Positions 1 through 8,138 are shown, counted from the first letter of the stretch. The stretch: 43,479 bases of DNA from JBAZDC01 sp041654595 (GCA_964551305.1 CAZKBT010000025.1:1-43479); one strand, 5' to 3'. The notes: a model not told the origin generated them from the letters alone. A program made the numbers and translations.

Positions 1-1
1 T

Positions 2-964
2 CGTGCGCACCCCGCGCCCGTGCCAGTTGTCCCAGGCCACCCCCTGCCCCAGATCCAGAAACGAGGCTACAACGAGCGCCTGTTCCTGGGGTCCATCGCG
101 GCGGGCGGCTCCTTGGGGGTGCTGATTCCGCCATCGGTCGTGCTGATCGTATATGGCGTATTGACACAGACCTCGATACCCGAGCTGTATCTGGCCGGCA
201 TCGTGCCGGGATTGATGCTGGCCGGCTTTTTCTCGCTGGTGATCGCAGTCATCTGCTTGATCAAGAAAGACGGACGAGGCCAGGAAGTGAAGACCAGCTG
301 GTCGGCGCGCGTCAAGGCGCTGCCCGACCTGATTCCGCCGTTGCTGCTTTTTTTCAGTGTCGTGGGGACCATCTATGCCGGGCTTGCCACGCCGACGGAA
401 GCCGCGTCGCTGGGCGTTTGCGCCGCCTTGTTGCTGGCATGGTTCAAAGGCAAGCTTTCCGTGCGGATGCTGCTCAGCGCGTTCGAAGGAACGGTAAGAA
501 CCACGTCCATGGTGATGCTGATCATCTTCGCCGCGATGCTGCTCAACATCGTCGTGGGCTTCATGGGCGTGCTGCAAGCGGCCAGCGAATTCCTGGGAAC
601 GCTGGGGTTGACGCCCATGCAGACCATATTGATGGTGATCGTTTTCTATCTGGTGCTCGGGATGTTCATGGAAACGTTCTCCATGATGCTGACCACCATA
701 GGCCTGGTTTTTCCCATCGTGACCAGTATGGGATTCGATCCGGTCTGGTTCGGGATTCTGGTGACCTTGCTGATGGAGATCGCCCTGATCACTCCGCCGA
801 TCGGCGTCAACTTGTTCGTGGTGCAAGGCGTGCGCAGCCGTGGCGGCAGCTTCAGGGACGTGTGCGTGGGCGCGGCGCCGTTCGTGCTGGCGATGTTGCT
901 GTTGATTGCGTTGATGATCGTCTTTCCGGACATCGCGCTTTGGCTGCCCCGTCAATTCTATTGA
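2..964 (+). CDS. TRAP transporter large permease, DctM family (5' partial)
   Basis: C-terminal part of the large membrane subunit of a TRAP transporter, which imports an organic anion using a sodium gradient together with a periplasmic binding protein and a small DctQ subunit. The frame is open from the window edge to the stop at 964. After the first ~20 residues it is typical DctM: RGYNERLFLGSIAAGGSLG, then LIPPS, and near the end LITPPIGVNLFVVQG, separated by about seven hydrophobic helices. A full DctM is about 425-440 residues, so roughly a quarter is missing. The residues before QIQKRGY (Pro/Val/Ala-rich) do not look like the usual DctM GSSxAT segment, so the first 50 bases may contain an error or belong to an unusual variant. 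The next gene starts 25 bp downstream, so this permease probably imports the substrate of the oxygenase operon that follows. Confidence 0.9.
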   Translation, partial: RAHPAPVPVVPGHPLPQIQKRGYNERLFLGSIAAGGSLGVLIPPSVVLIVYGVLTQTSIPELYLAGIVPGLMLAGFFSLVIAVICLIKKDGRGQEVKTSWSARVKALPDLIPPLLLFFSVVGTIYAGLATPTEAASLGVCAALLLAWFKGKLSVRMLLSAFEGTVRTTSMVMLIIFAAMLLNIVVGFMGVLQAASEFLGTLGLTPMQTILMVIVFYLVLGMFMETFSMMLTTIGLVFPIVTSMGFDPVWFGILVTLLMEIALITPPIGVNLFVVQGVRSRGGSFRDVCVGAAPFVLAMLLLIALMIVFPDIALWLPRQFY

Positions 965-989
965 TTCATGAGAACGTGGAGTAAAGCTT

Positions 990-1568
990 ATGTCAGAGCT
1001 GAGCGATTTGATAAAGCGGGTCGAGCGGCTGGAAGCGCGCAACGCGATTTCCGAATTGGTGACCGCGTATGCGGTTGCGTGCGACGAGCATGACCTGGCC
1101 CGTCTGGAGACGCTGTTTACCGACGATATCTGCTTCGAGTCGGCCAGCGGCGTGCTGCGTTCCGAAGGCAAGGAGGCGGTCATGGCGATGTTCGCTCGCG
1201 TGCTGGCCACGCGCGGGCCCGGCTATCACTGGACCCATGACCACGTCATTACGATCGACCCCGGCGATGAAGACTGTGCGAGCGGCTCCATACTCAGCCA
1301 TGCGGAAACGACGCCCGACGGCAAGCCGAGCCTGGCTGCCATGCGCTATGCCGACCGGTACGTCCGCGTGGGTGGAAAGTGGAAGTTCCGCAGCCGCAAG
1401 CTCAGCTTCTTTTATTACCTGCCCGTGCATGAGTATGCGCAAACCTTGAACAACCTGGCCCGCGTGACGGTCGGCCGGGAAAAATGCGATGCCGATTTTC
1501 CCGAAAAACTGCCGAGTTGGCAGGAATTCGAGCGCGCTCATGGCGGGATTCATGTACAAGGAGGCTGA
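990..1568 (+). CDS. SnoaL-like / NTF2-fold protein (possible oxygenase partner)
   Basis: A 192-residue protein of the SnoaL_4/NTF2-like cone fold, the fold used by small isomerases and dehydratases and by beta subunits of ring-hydroxylating oxygenases. It opens with a charged helix containing VERLEARNAISEL, then a sequence typical of the family (AVACDEHDLARLETLFTDD), a HWTHDH segment and a WKFRSRKL strand near the C-terminus. A GGAG ribosome-binding site lies about 10 bp before the ATG. The stop lies one base before the ATG of the Rieske oxygenase, so the two are surely co-translated. It could be the beta subunit of that oxygenase or a separate dehydratase/isomerase acting on its product. Sequence alone does not decide, and it is shorter in conserved features than classical BphA2/NahAd-type subunits. 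Confidence 0.85.
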   Translation: MSELSDLIKRVERLEARNAISELVTAYAVACDEHDLARLETLFTDDICFESASGVLRSEGKEAVMAMFARVLATRGPGYHWTHDHVITIDPGDEDCASGSILSHAETTPDGKPSLAAMRYADRYVRVGGKWKFRSRKLSFFYYLPVHEYAQTLNNLARVTVGREKCDADFPEKLPSWQEFERAHGGIHVQGG

Positions 1569-1569
1569 T

Positions 1570-2826
1570 ATGGAAAACTCTATGCTTGGCCGCGCCTCGT
1601 CCGCGCGCGGCGGCGCTGGCCCATACGATCACAAGCAGGAAATGATGTCGCTGGCGCGCCGAGCGCTGCGCCATCTGCGCAACAACACGACGGACCAGGC
1701 GGATCATACGATGTCCTTGCCGGTGCAAGCCTATGTCGATCCTGAGCGCTACGAGCGGGAAGTGGAGCAGATATTCAAGCGCTTGCCCCTGGCCTTGGCG
1801 ATGTCACTGGAAGTACCCGAGCCGGGCAGCTACCGCGCCATGACGACGCTGGGGATACCGTTGATCATCGTGCGCGGCAACGACGGCAAGGCGCGGGCCT
1901 TCATCAATGTCTGCCGCCATCGTGGCGCCCAGGTGTGCAAGGAGGGCGCAGGCCGCGTTCGCCGGTTCGTCTGTCCCTACCATGCCTGGCAGTACGACCT
2001 GGAGGGCAGGCTCATCGGCATGTATGGCGCCGCCACGTTCGGCGAGGTCGGCGCCGATACGCATTCGCTCACGCCGTTGTGGTGCGAAGAACGGTCCGGC
2101 CTGATCTGGGCCTGCCTGACGCCGGCCATGCAGTTCGATATCGATGAATGGCTCGGTGGTTTCGCGACTCAGCTGGATACCCTGCAGCTGGATAAATGGC
2201 ATATCTACGAAGAGCGCGAGCTGGAGGGACCGGGATGGAAGGTGGCGTGGGACGGCTATCTGGAGGCCTATCATCACAACACGCTGCATGCCAATACGGT
2301 GGGCAAGTACACGATAGGCAACTTGATGCTGCAAGACGTCTATGGGCCTCATCAGCGCATCACGTTCGGCCGGCGCAGCTTGAAGGAGATGCTCGATCAG
2401 GATGAGTCCGAATGGGAGCCCGACAAGCACTTGCGTCTGATTCACTCCATATTTCCCAACGTGTCGATATCGGGCGTTCTTGGGGATCATTGCCTGGTCA
2501 GCCAGGTGTATCCCGGACCCAGCATCGATCGCACGGTGACCCGACAGCTCGTGCTGGCGAGCCGAAAACCCGGGACGCCGCAAGAGCATGACGCATCGGC
2601 GGCCTTCAGTGCCACGGTGCTGCAGGCGGTGCGGGACGAGGATTATGCCGTTGGGCTGAATGTGCAGGCCGGCATACGCGCTGGCGGAAATCAGGTATTC
2701 ACGTTCGGGCGCAACGAACCCGCGATACAGCACTATCATCAATGGGTGGCTCGGTTTGCGGCGCGCCCGATGGAAAGGACCGGGTCCGTCATCCCGATTC
2801 AACGTTCGGAGGCGGCATGCTCGTAG
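1570..2826 (+). CDS. Rieske non-heme iron oxygenase, alpha subunit
   Basis: Terminal oxygenase component of a Rieske-type ring-hydroxylating or demethylating system, 418 residues, the usual length for an alpha subunit. The N-terminal Rieske domain carries the [2Fe-2S] ligands as CRHRG followed by CPYH. The catalytic domain has the EAYHHNTLH segment supplying the two His ligands of the mononuclear iron, and an Asp-rich DEDYAVGLNVQ segment near the C-terminus that fits the third (Asp) ligand. The start is the ATG at 1570, preceded by AAGGAGG; the frame is open further upstream but lacks such a site. No ferredoxin or ferredoxin reductase gene is in the window, so electrons must come from a partner encoded elsewhere. 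The substrate is unknown; aromatic acids and quaternary amines are the common classes. Confidence 0.93.
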   Translation: MENSMLGRASSARGGAGPYDHKQEMMSLARRALRHLRNNTTDQADHTMSLPVQAYVDPERYEREVEQIFKRLPLALAMSLEVPEPGSYRAMTTLGIPLIIVRGNDGKARAFINVCRHRGAQVCKEGAGRVRRFVCPYHAWQYDLEGRLIGMYGAATFGEVGADTHSLTPLWCEERSGLIWACLTPAMQFDIDEWLGGFATQLDTLQLDKWHIYEERELEGPGWKVAWDGYLEAYHHNTLHANTVGKYTIGNLMLQDVYGPHQRITFGRRSLKEMLDQDESEWEPDKHLRLIHSIFPNVSISGVLGDHCLVSQVYPGPSIDRTVTRQLVLASRKPGTPQEHDASAAFSATVLQAVRDEDYAVGLNVQAGIRAGGNQVFTFGRNEPAIQHYHQWVARFAARPMERTGSVIPIQRSEAACS

Positions 2827-3137
2827 AACAGCGCACGTATACTTTCCAGCCGGGCATGGTGCCCCGATTCCTGGCATTGTACGAAGAGCAGGGCCTGGCC
2901 CTGCAATCGTCGATCCTGGGCTCGCCGCTGGCGTATTTCACGTCAGAGTTCGGAGAGCAGAACCAGACGGTCCACTTGTGGGCTTATGAAAGCCTGGAAG
3001 ACAGGCTGGAACGGCGCTCCCGGCTCTTTGCCGATTTACAATGGCGTAGATTCTTCGATCAGGTCGCTCCCATGATCGTCAGGCAGGAAAGCAAGCTTTT
3101 GCTGCCTGCGCGTTTTGCGCAGGTGTTCGGCAAGTAG
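2817..3137 (+). CDS. NIPSNAP-family small protein
   Basis: A 106-residue protein beginning MLVEQRTYTFQPG, the hallmark opening of NIPSNAP/dimeric alpha-beta barrel proteins, which also show the pattern seen here of a Trp/Tyr-containing strand (VHLWAYESLEDRLERR). These proteins often sit next to catabolic oxygenases, but their biochemical role is unproved. The ATG at 2817 overlaps the end of the oxygenase gene by 10 bp and follows a CGGAGG ribosome-binding site, so translation is coupled. The frame is open further upstream (to 2742), but that part lies inside the oxygenase gene and does not resemble the family. It may be an accessory subunit or act on the oxygenated product. Confidence 0.85.
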   Translation: MLVEQRTYTFQPGMVPRFLALYEEQGLALQSSILGSPLAYFTSEFGEQNQTVHLWAYESLEDRLERRSRLFADLQWRRFFDQVAPMIVRQESKLLLPARFAQVFGK

Positions 3138-3142
3138 GGGGC

Positions 3143-3685
3143 TTGCATTGCTTGTACGCGGCGCATCGGGGCGTCTTCATATCGTATTTACACGGGATTC
3201 TTGATTTGAACCACGAGGCAGAACATCTCAACGAACGGTTTTCCTATCTGTTCCATCAAATCAGCGCGCGTCTGTCGATGATAGGGAACCGTCATTTCCG
3301 CCAGTATTCCCTGAATCATTTCTCGGCTCGGATCCTGGTGTTGCTGCTGGAGAAAAAAGAAATGAGGACGGGGGAGCTGGTGGAGATGATGGCCTTGCCT
3401 CAATCCACCATATCGACGCAATTGCTCGGCTTGCACAAGCGCCGCTTGATCCATCGCAGGCGCTCCCGCCAGGACAATCGTTCCGTCATCGTCACGTTGA
3501 GCAAGGACGGCGAAGTGTTGGCAAGGAACTGCGACGGCCTGAGCCGCAGCGTGCACAAATTGCTGACCGAGGCGATGACGGAAGAAGAATACGAGGCGGG
3601 CTATGCCTTCCTGAATAAAGTCAACGCGCATCTGGCCGGCATGGAAAATCGGGAGCTTTATCGTTTCGATGACGAACCGGCTTGA
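3143..3685 (+). CDS. MarR-family transcriptional regulator
   Basis: Winged-helix repressor of the MarR family: a dimerising N-terminal helix (LNERFSYLFHQISARL), the HTH with MALPQSTISTQLLGLHKRRL, and the wing RRRSRQDNRSVIVTLSKDG with the Asp-x-Arg signature of MarR proteins. It lies five bases after the NIPSNAP gene, in the same direction, and so is probably the local ligand-responsive regulator of the TRAP/oxygenase operon. The start is uncertain. No ATG exists in the N-terminal region; TTG at 3143 gives 180 residues, but family length (about 150-165) would fit a later start, for example the TTG before NHEAEHLNERF near 3206. Confidence 0.88.
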   Translation: MHCLYAAHRGVFISYLHGILDLNHEAEHLNERFSYLFHQISARLSMIGNRHFRQYSLNHFSARILVLLLEKKEMRTGELVEMMALPQSTISTQLLGLHKRRLIHRRRSRQDNRSVIVTLSKDGEVLARNCDGLSRSVHKLLTEAMTEEEYEAGYAFLNKVNAHLAGMENRELYRFDDEPA

Positions 3686-3905
3686 AAAATGCACTATGAA
3701 TGGGCATTTTGTGCAGTTTTGAAAGACAATCGTATTTTTTTGAGAGAAAACGTGCAAAATTAGTGCATACCCTAAGTGTCACCCGACACTATATGGTGCA
3801 CAATGCGGTCCATGCAGGTGAGGAGACAAGGCCCTGCATGGGCTAAGCCGGTTTTCCGGACTATAAATAAAAAGAGTAGCTGGACCCCATAAGAAATAGA
3901 AAAGC
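3686..3905. other. Gene-free region with promoter/operator-like repeats but no downstream gene
   Basis: AT-rich compared with its surroundings. The pentamer GTGCA occurs at about 3711, 3752, 3763 and 3796 (plus TGCAC near 3692); two copies are exactly 11 bp apart. A perfect dyad AGTGTC-ACCC-GACACT sits at 3775-3790. A 9-bp inverted repeat CCATGCAGG / CCTGCATGG spans 3810-3841 and encloses GAGGAGACAAGG, which resembles a good ribosome-binding site. The only reading frame after it is ATG GGC TAA. The nearest rightward gene is ftsK, almost 2 kb away beyond two leftward genes. It looks like the regulatory front of a gene that is no longer there, or a small RNA. I could not decide which. Confidence 0.4.
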
Positions 3906-3939
3906 ACGAAGGCCGACGGGATATCCCGCCGGCCTTCGT
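3886..3939 (-). terminator. Intrinsic terminator after smr
   Basis: A long hairpin with arms beginning ACGAAGGCCG and centred on GGGATATCCC occupies 3906-3939. The arms are 17 bp with one mismatch. Read on the minus strand it is followed by a T-rich tract (GCTTTTCTATTTCTT) at 3890-3904, as expected at the end of the leftward trxB-smr transcript. The plus-strand side has no T-run, so termination is probably one-directional. Confidence 0.8.
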
Positions 3940-3961
3940 CGTTGTCCGGACGGAGCAGCGG

Positions 3962-4783
3962 TCAGCGAGAGGTCTTGAGCAAGACCTGCAATGCGCCGGA
4001 ACCGCCTTGTGCCGGATGGCTTTCCGTGTAGGCGATGACGCCGGGCAATTGCGCCAGCCATCGCCTGGCGGCGGACTTCAGCACGGACTCGCCGTCTTCG
4101 GAGCCGTACCCCTTCCCGTGCACGACCAGCACGCAGCGCAGGTCATGCGCCAGGCAGGAGTGCAGAAAGCGGTCGAGCCGTTCCCGGGCGTCGTCCAAGG
4201 TGGCGCCGTGAAGGTCCAGGCTGGCTTGCACCGGCCATTTTCCCGATCTCAATTTCTTGAGAACGTCCGGGCCATGGCCGTCGCGCAGGAACCAGCCTTC
4301 TTCGAGGTCGGATAAGGCCGGAGCAAACTGATCGGACAATGCGGCGGGCCGCACGGCTTCTTCGCCGACGGCATGCCGCCGGCGTTGGCGCAGGATATCG
4401 GGCGTTTCCTGGCCATGGGTAGGCGCCGTCGCGCGCCGGACGGTCTGCTTGAGGGGGGTCACGCTTGACATGGCGCGACGAAACAGCATGGCATCGTCGC
4501 TGGGAGCCATCATGCTGGACGCCTCCGACGGCCAGCCATCGGCGCGGTCTCGAGGCCCCGAGCCGGGTTCGGGGGCGGGAGGGCCTGCCTGCGGCGGCCG
4601 TCCGGCCGGGGCGAGGGAAGGACGGCCGCCCTGGTTGTCCTTGTTCCCGCCGTGATTACCCTTGTTCTTGTGGGTCGGCGTGCGCCGCGCGGTGGCTCTT
4701 CCGGGAACCGTCGGCGCGCCGGCCACGACGAGCTGCTTGATGTCGGCAAGCGCCGCCACCCGCTTTTTGCGCCTACTCTGCAT
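3962..4783 (-). CDS. Smr-domain protein (SmrA-like putative nuclease)
   Basis: A 273-residue protein with a C-terminal Smr domain, the small MutS2-related domain. The diagnostic pieces are LDLHGATLDDARERLDRFL and, about 40 residues later, VLVVHGKGYGSEDG; proteins with both LDLHG and HGKG are usually annotated as DNA endonuclease SmrA or simply Smr/MutS family. The N-terminal third is a Pro/Gly/Arg/Asn-rich, presumably disordered tail, not conserved in appearance. The ATG at 4783 lies inside the end of trxB (11-bp overlap, stop of trxB at 4773), so the two genes form a translationally coupled pair. Nuclease activity is inferred only from the family. Confidence 0.88.
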   Translation of the reverse strand: MQSRRKKRVAALADIKQLVVAGAPTVPGRATARRTPTHKNKGNHGGNKDNQGGRPSLAPAGRPPQAGPPAPEPGSGPRDRADGWPSEASSMMAPSDDAMLFRRAMSSVTPLKQTVRRATAPTHGQETPDILRQRRRHAVGEEAVRPAALSDQFAPALSDLEEGWFLRDGHGPDVLKKLRSGKWPVQASLDLHGATLDDARERLDRFLHSCLAHDLRCVLVVHGKGYGSEDGESVLKSAARRWLAQLPGVIAYTESHPAQGGSGALQVLLKTSR

Positions 4784-5729
4784 TCTCCAGCCATCGTTGA
4801 GCGTCCAGGGCGGCCATGCAACCCGTTCCGGCGCTGGTAATGGCCTGGCGATAGACGTGGTCCTGGACGTCGCCGGCGGCGAACACGCCGGGCACCGAGG
4901 TCATGGTTGCCAGGCCGTTCAGGCCGCTGCGCGTCATGATGTAGCCGTCTTTCATGTCCAGCCGGCCTTCGAAAATACCTGTGTTGGGTTTGTGGCCGAT
5001 GGCGATGAAAACCCCCGTCGCTTGCACGTCCTTGGTTTGGCCGGTCCGATTGTCGCGCAGGCGCGCTCCGGTCACGCCGGTGTCGTCGCCCAGCACTTCG
5101 TCCAGCTCGTGGAACAATTCCAGCTTGATGTTTCCATTGGCGACTTTCTCCATGAGCCGATCGGTCAGGATGGGCTCGGAGCGGAATTTGTCGCGGCGGT
5201 GCACGACGGTGACGGTGCGGCAGATGTTGGATAGGTAGAGGGCTTCCTCGACGGCGGTATTGCCCCCGCCTATCACCAGAACATCTTGATTTTTATAGAA
5301 AAATCCATCGCAGGTGGCGCATGCGGACACGCCGCGGCCCATGAAGGCGGTTTCGGACGGCAGGCCCAAGTACTGCGCCGAGGCGCCCGTGGCGATGATC
5401 AGCGCGTCGCACGTATAGGTTGCGCCGCTGTCGGCAAGCAGGGTGAACGGTCGCTTGGAAAAGTCCACGCTAGTAACATAGTCGAATATGATTTCCGTAT
5501 TGAACCGTTCGGCGTGCGCCAGGAAGCGCTGCATCAGGTCGGGTCCCTGGACGCCTTGGGGGTCGGCGGGCCAATTGTCCACATCCGTCGTGGTCATGAG
5601 CTGACCGCCTTGTTCGAGTCCTGTGATCAGCATGGGATTCAGGTTGGCGCGGGCGGCATAGACTGCCGCGCTGTAGCCGGCGGGGCCCGAACCCAGGATC
5701 AGAACTTTGGCGTGTTTAGGCGTTGTCAT
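4773..5729 (-). CDS. trxB: Thioredoxin reductase
   Basis: NADPH-dependent flavoenzyme that reduces thioredoxin in the cytoplasm; 318 residues, normal for low-molecular-weight TrxB. Visible features are the FAD-binding GSGPAG near residues 13-18, the redox-active Cys137-Ala-Thr-Cys140 followed by DGFF, the NADPH-binding GGGNTAVEEA motif, HRRDKFRSE, and the C-terminal FAD motif GVFAAGDVQDHVYRQ. It is divergent from ftsK with only 42 bp between the starts, and is followed by the overlapping smr gene. Confidence 0.97.
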   Translation of the reverse strand: MTTPKHAKVLILGSGPAGYSAAVYAARANLNPMLITGLEQGGQLMTTTDVDNWPADPQGVQGPDLMQRFLAHAERFNTEIIFDYVTSVDFSKRPFTLLADSGATYTCDALIIATGASAQYLGLPSETAFMGRGVSACATCDGFFYKNQDVLVIGGGNTAVEEALYLSNICRTVTVVHRRDKFRSEPILTDRLMEKVANGNIKLELFHELDEVLGDDTGVTGARLRDNRTGQTKDVQATGVFIAIGHKPNTGIFEGRLDMKDGYIMTRSGLNGLATMTSVPGVFAAGDVQDHVYRQAITSAGTGCMAALDAQRWLENAE

Positions 5730-5757
5730 TGCAAAAATCCGTAAATGTGAACAGCCA

Positions 5758-5765
5758 ATTATAAT
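5758..5765. promoter_or_regulatory. Overlapping divergent -10 boxes between trxB and ftsK
   Basis: The sequence ATTATAAT provides a perfect TATAAT on the plus strand (5760-5765) and another on the minus strand (reverse of ATTATA at 5758-5763). No convincing -35 hexamer is seen at 16-18 bp on either side. On the plus strand the predicted transcript start would fall at or next to the ftsK ATG at 5772. Confidence 0.45.
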
Positions 5766-5771
5766 GAGTCC

Positions 5772-8138
5772 ATGGCTAGAATTCCCGCTACCTCATCCCG
5801 CGCCTCGCGCAACGTGCGCAATGGTCCTTCACCTTTGCAATCCAGGATGTCCAGCTTGCTGCGCGAAGCGCGCTGGATACTGTTTGCCGCGCTGGCGGCA
5901 TGGCTGGGCCTGATCCTTGCGACGTGGCATCCGTCGGATCCCGCGTGGTCTCATTCCGCGCAGTCGGCGATTACGCATAACCGGGGCGGCACCTTCGGGG
6001 CTTACCTTTCCGATTTTCTCCTGTTCCTTTTCGGCTATTCGGCCTGGTTGTGGGTGATCCTGCTGGCGCAGCGGGTCGTGGCCGGCTTCTACCGCCTGAC
6101 GCACTTCGTCCTGCCCAAGGCCAGATCCAAGGACGAAGTCGAGCCCTTGCCCCGTGTGAAATGGGAAATCGGCATCGGTTTCCTGCTGTTGACGCTGGGG
6201 TCCATCGGCACGGAAGCCATGCAATTGCAGCAGACGGGCGCGGCCTTGCCGGCGGGGGCGGGCGGACAGCTCGGCCAACTGCTCGCGCACGGCTTGTCGC
6301 TCGCCGTCGGAGAGACGGGCAGCACGTTGCTGCTGCTGGTGGCCATGGCGGTCGGCGCCAGCCTGTTTTTCGGCTTCTCCTGGCTGACGGTGGCCGAGTA
6401 TGTCGGCGGCGCGCTTGAAAAGGCCTTCCATCGCAGCGTGCAGTTTTTTGTCGCGCGCCAGGATAGAAAGCTGGGCGAAGTGAAAAAGGCCGAGCGCCAG
6501 GAGCAGGTCGTTGCCAAGCAAGAAGCCTTGGTCCATGAGCAGCCCGTGCGCATCGAGCCCGCCATTACCACGGTACCCAAGTCGCCGCGCATCGAAAAGG
6601 AAAAACAGCAGGTCCTGTTTACCGCCCCGGCCGACTCGGGCAGCGCGGGGGACTTGCCCGCGGTGTCCCTGCTGGACATGCCCGAAGAGGCGGTGGAGAC
6701 GGTGTCGGCGGAAACCATCGAGTTCACGTCGCGCCTGATCGAGAAAAAGCTGTCCGACTTCGGCGTCAAGGTCACGGTGATCGCCGCGCAGGCCGGACCC
6801 GTCATCACGCGTTACGAAATTGAGCCCGCCACGGGCGTCAAAGGCAGTCAGATCGTCAATCTGGCCAAGGACTTGGCGCGTGCGCTCAGTCTGGTCAGTA
6901 TCCGCGTCGTGGAGACGATACCCGGCAAGAACCTGATGGGGCTGGAGCTTCCCAATCCACGGCGCCAGATGGTCAAGCTGTCGGAAATCATCGGCTCGCA
7001 GACCTATCATTCCAATCCGTCGCTGTTGACGATGGCGCTGGGCAAGGACATCGCCGGCAATCCCGTGGTGGCCGATCTTGCCAAGATGCCCCATCTGCTG
7101 GTGGCGGGGACCACGGGGTCGGGCAAATCCGTGGGTATCAACGCCATGATCCTGTCGCTGTTGTACAAGGCGGACGCGACGCAGGTCCGCTTGATACTCA
7201 TCGACCCCAAGATGCTGGAAATGAGCGTCTACGAAGGCATCCCGCACCTGCTTGCGCCGGTGGTCACCGACATGCGCCATGCCGCCAACGCCTTGAACTG
7301 GTGCGTGGGGGAAATGGAAAAGCGCTATCGCCTGATGAGCAAAATGGGTGTGCGCAATTTGGCGGGCTACAACGCGAAGATCCGCGACGCGCAGAAGCGC
7401 GAGGAGCCCATTCCCAATCCCTTCTCCTTGACGCCCGACGCGCCCGAGCCCTTGACCACGTTGCCGATGATCGTCGTCGTCATCGACGAGCTGGCTGACT
7501 TGATGATGGTCGTGGGCAAGAAGATCGAAGAACTCATTGCACGCCTGGCGCAGAAAGCGCGCGCCGCGGGCATACACTTGATACTCGCGACGCAGCGTCC
7601 CAGCGTCGATGTGATCACCGGCCTGATCAAGGCCAATATCCCGACGCGCATCGCGTTCCAGGTATCGTCCAAGATCGATTCGCGCACCATTCTCGACCAG
7701 ATGGGGGCGGAAGCCTTGCTGGGGCAGGGCGACATGCTGTACATGCCGCCCGGATCCGGATTGCCCGCCCGGGTGCACGGGGCGTTCGTGCATGACGACG
7801 AAGTGCATCGCGTCGTCGAGGCGATCAAGGCGCAAGGCGAGCCCAACTATGTCGACGGCCTGCTCGAAGGCGCCCAGGAAGGCGAGACCGGCGACGGCGT
7901 GGGCGGCGTCACGGGCTTCGCCGATGCGGAGTCCGACCCGCTTTACGATCAGGCTGTCGAAGTCATACTCAAGAATCGGCGCGCTTCCATTTCGTCGGTG
8001 CAGCGTCATTTGCGCATAGGCTATAACCGCGCGGCCCGCCTGCTCGAGCAAATGGAGCAGGCCGGATTGGTTTCGGCCATGCAGTCCAATGGAAACCGGG
8101 AAATCCTGGTTCCCTCGGGAGGATCGAGTGAAGATTGA
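5772..8138 (+). CDS. ftsK: DNA translocase FtsK
   Basis: Septum-located DNA pump that moves the chromosome termini to the right daughter cell and activates XerCD recombination at dif. It has 788 residues, with a short linker typical of this family in betaproteobacteria. The N-terminal region holds about four membrane helices (for example WILFAALAAWLGLILATW and LSDFLLFLFGYSAWLWVILL), followed by a charged linker (about 220-300), the alpha domain, and the beta motor domain with Walker A GTTGSGKS (Lys452) and Walker B IVVVIDE (Asp572-Glu573). The C-terminal winged-helix gamma domain has NRRASISSVQRHLRIGYNRAARLLEQME. I keep the first ATG at 5772; an internal ATG at 5847 is possible because the nearby -10 box leaves almost no leader. 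Confidence 0.96.
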   Translation: MARIPATSSRASRNVRNGPSPLQSRMSSLLREARWILFAALAAWLGLILATWHPSDPAWSHSAQSAITHNRGGTFGAYLSDFLLFLFGYSAWLWVILLAQRVVAGFYRLTHFVLPKARSKDEVEPLPRVKWEIGIGFLLLTLGSIGTEAMQLQQTGAALPAGAGGQLGQLLAHGLSLAVGETGSTLLLLVAMAVGASLFFGFSWLTVAEYVGGALEKAFHRSVQFFVARQDRKLGEVKKAERQEQVVAKQEALVHEQPVRIEPAITTVPKSPRIEKEKQQVLFTAPADSGSAGDLPAVSLLDMPEEAVETVSAETIEFTSRLIEKKLSDFGVKVTVIAAQAGPVITRYEIEPATGVKGSQIVNLAKDLARALSLVSIRVVETIPGKNLMGLELPNPRRQMVKLSEIIGSQTYHSNPSLLTMALGKDIAGNPVVADLAKMPHLLVAGTTGSGKSVGINAMILSLLYKADATQVRLILIDPKMLEMSVYEGIPHLLAPVVTDMRHAANALNWCVGEMEKRYRLMSKMGVRNLAGYNAKIRDAQKREEPIPNPFSLTPDAPEPLTTLPMIVVVIDELADLMMVVGKKIEELIARLAQKARAAGIHLILATQRPSVDVITGLIKANIPTRIAFQVSSKIDSRTILDQMGAEALLGQGDMLYMPPGSGLPARVHGAFVHDDEVHRVVEAIKAQGEPNYVDGLLEGAQEGETGDGVGGVTGFADAESDPLYDQAVEVILKNRRASISSVQRHLRIGYNRAARLLEQMEQAGLVSAMQSNGNREILVPSGGSSED

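Noticed and set aside
3790..3815. Possible sigma-54 promoter around TGGTGCACAATGC
   Set aside because: The GG and GC elements are 8 bases apart instead of 10, so the spacing is wrong.
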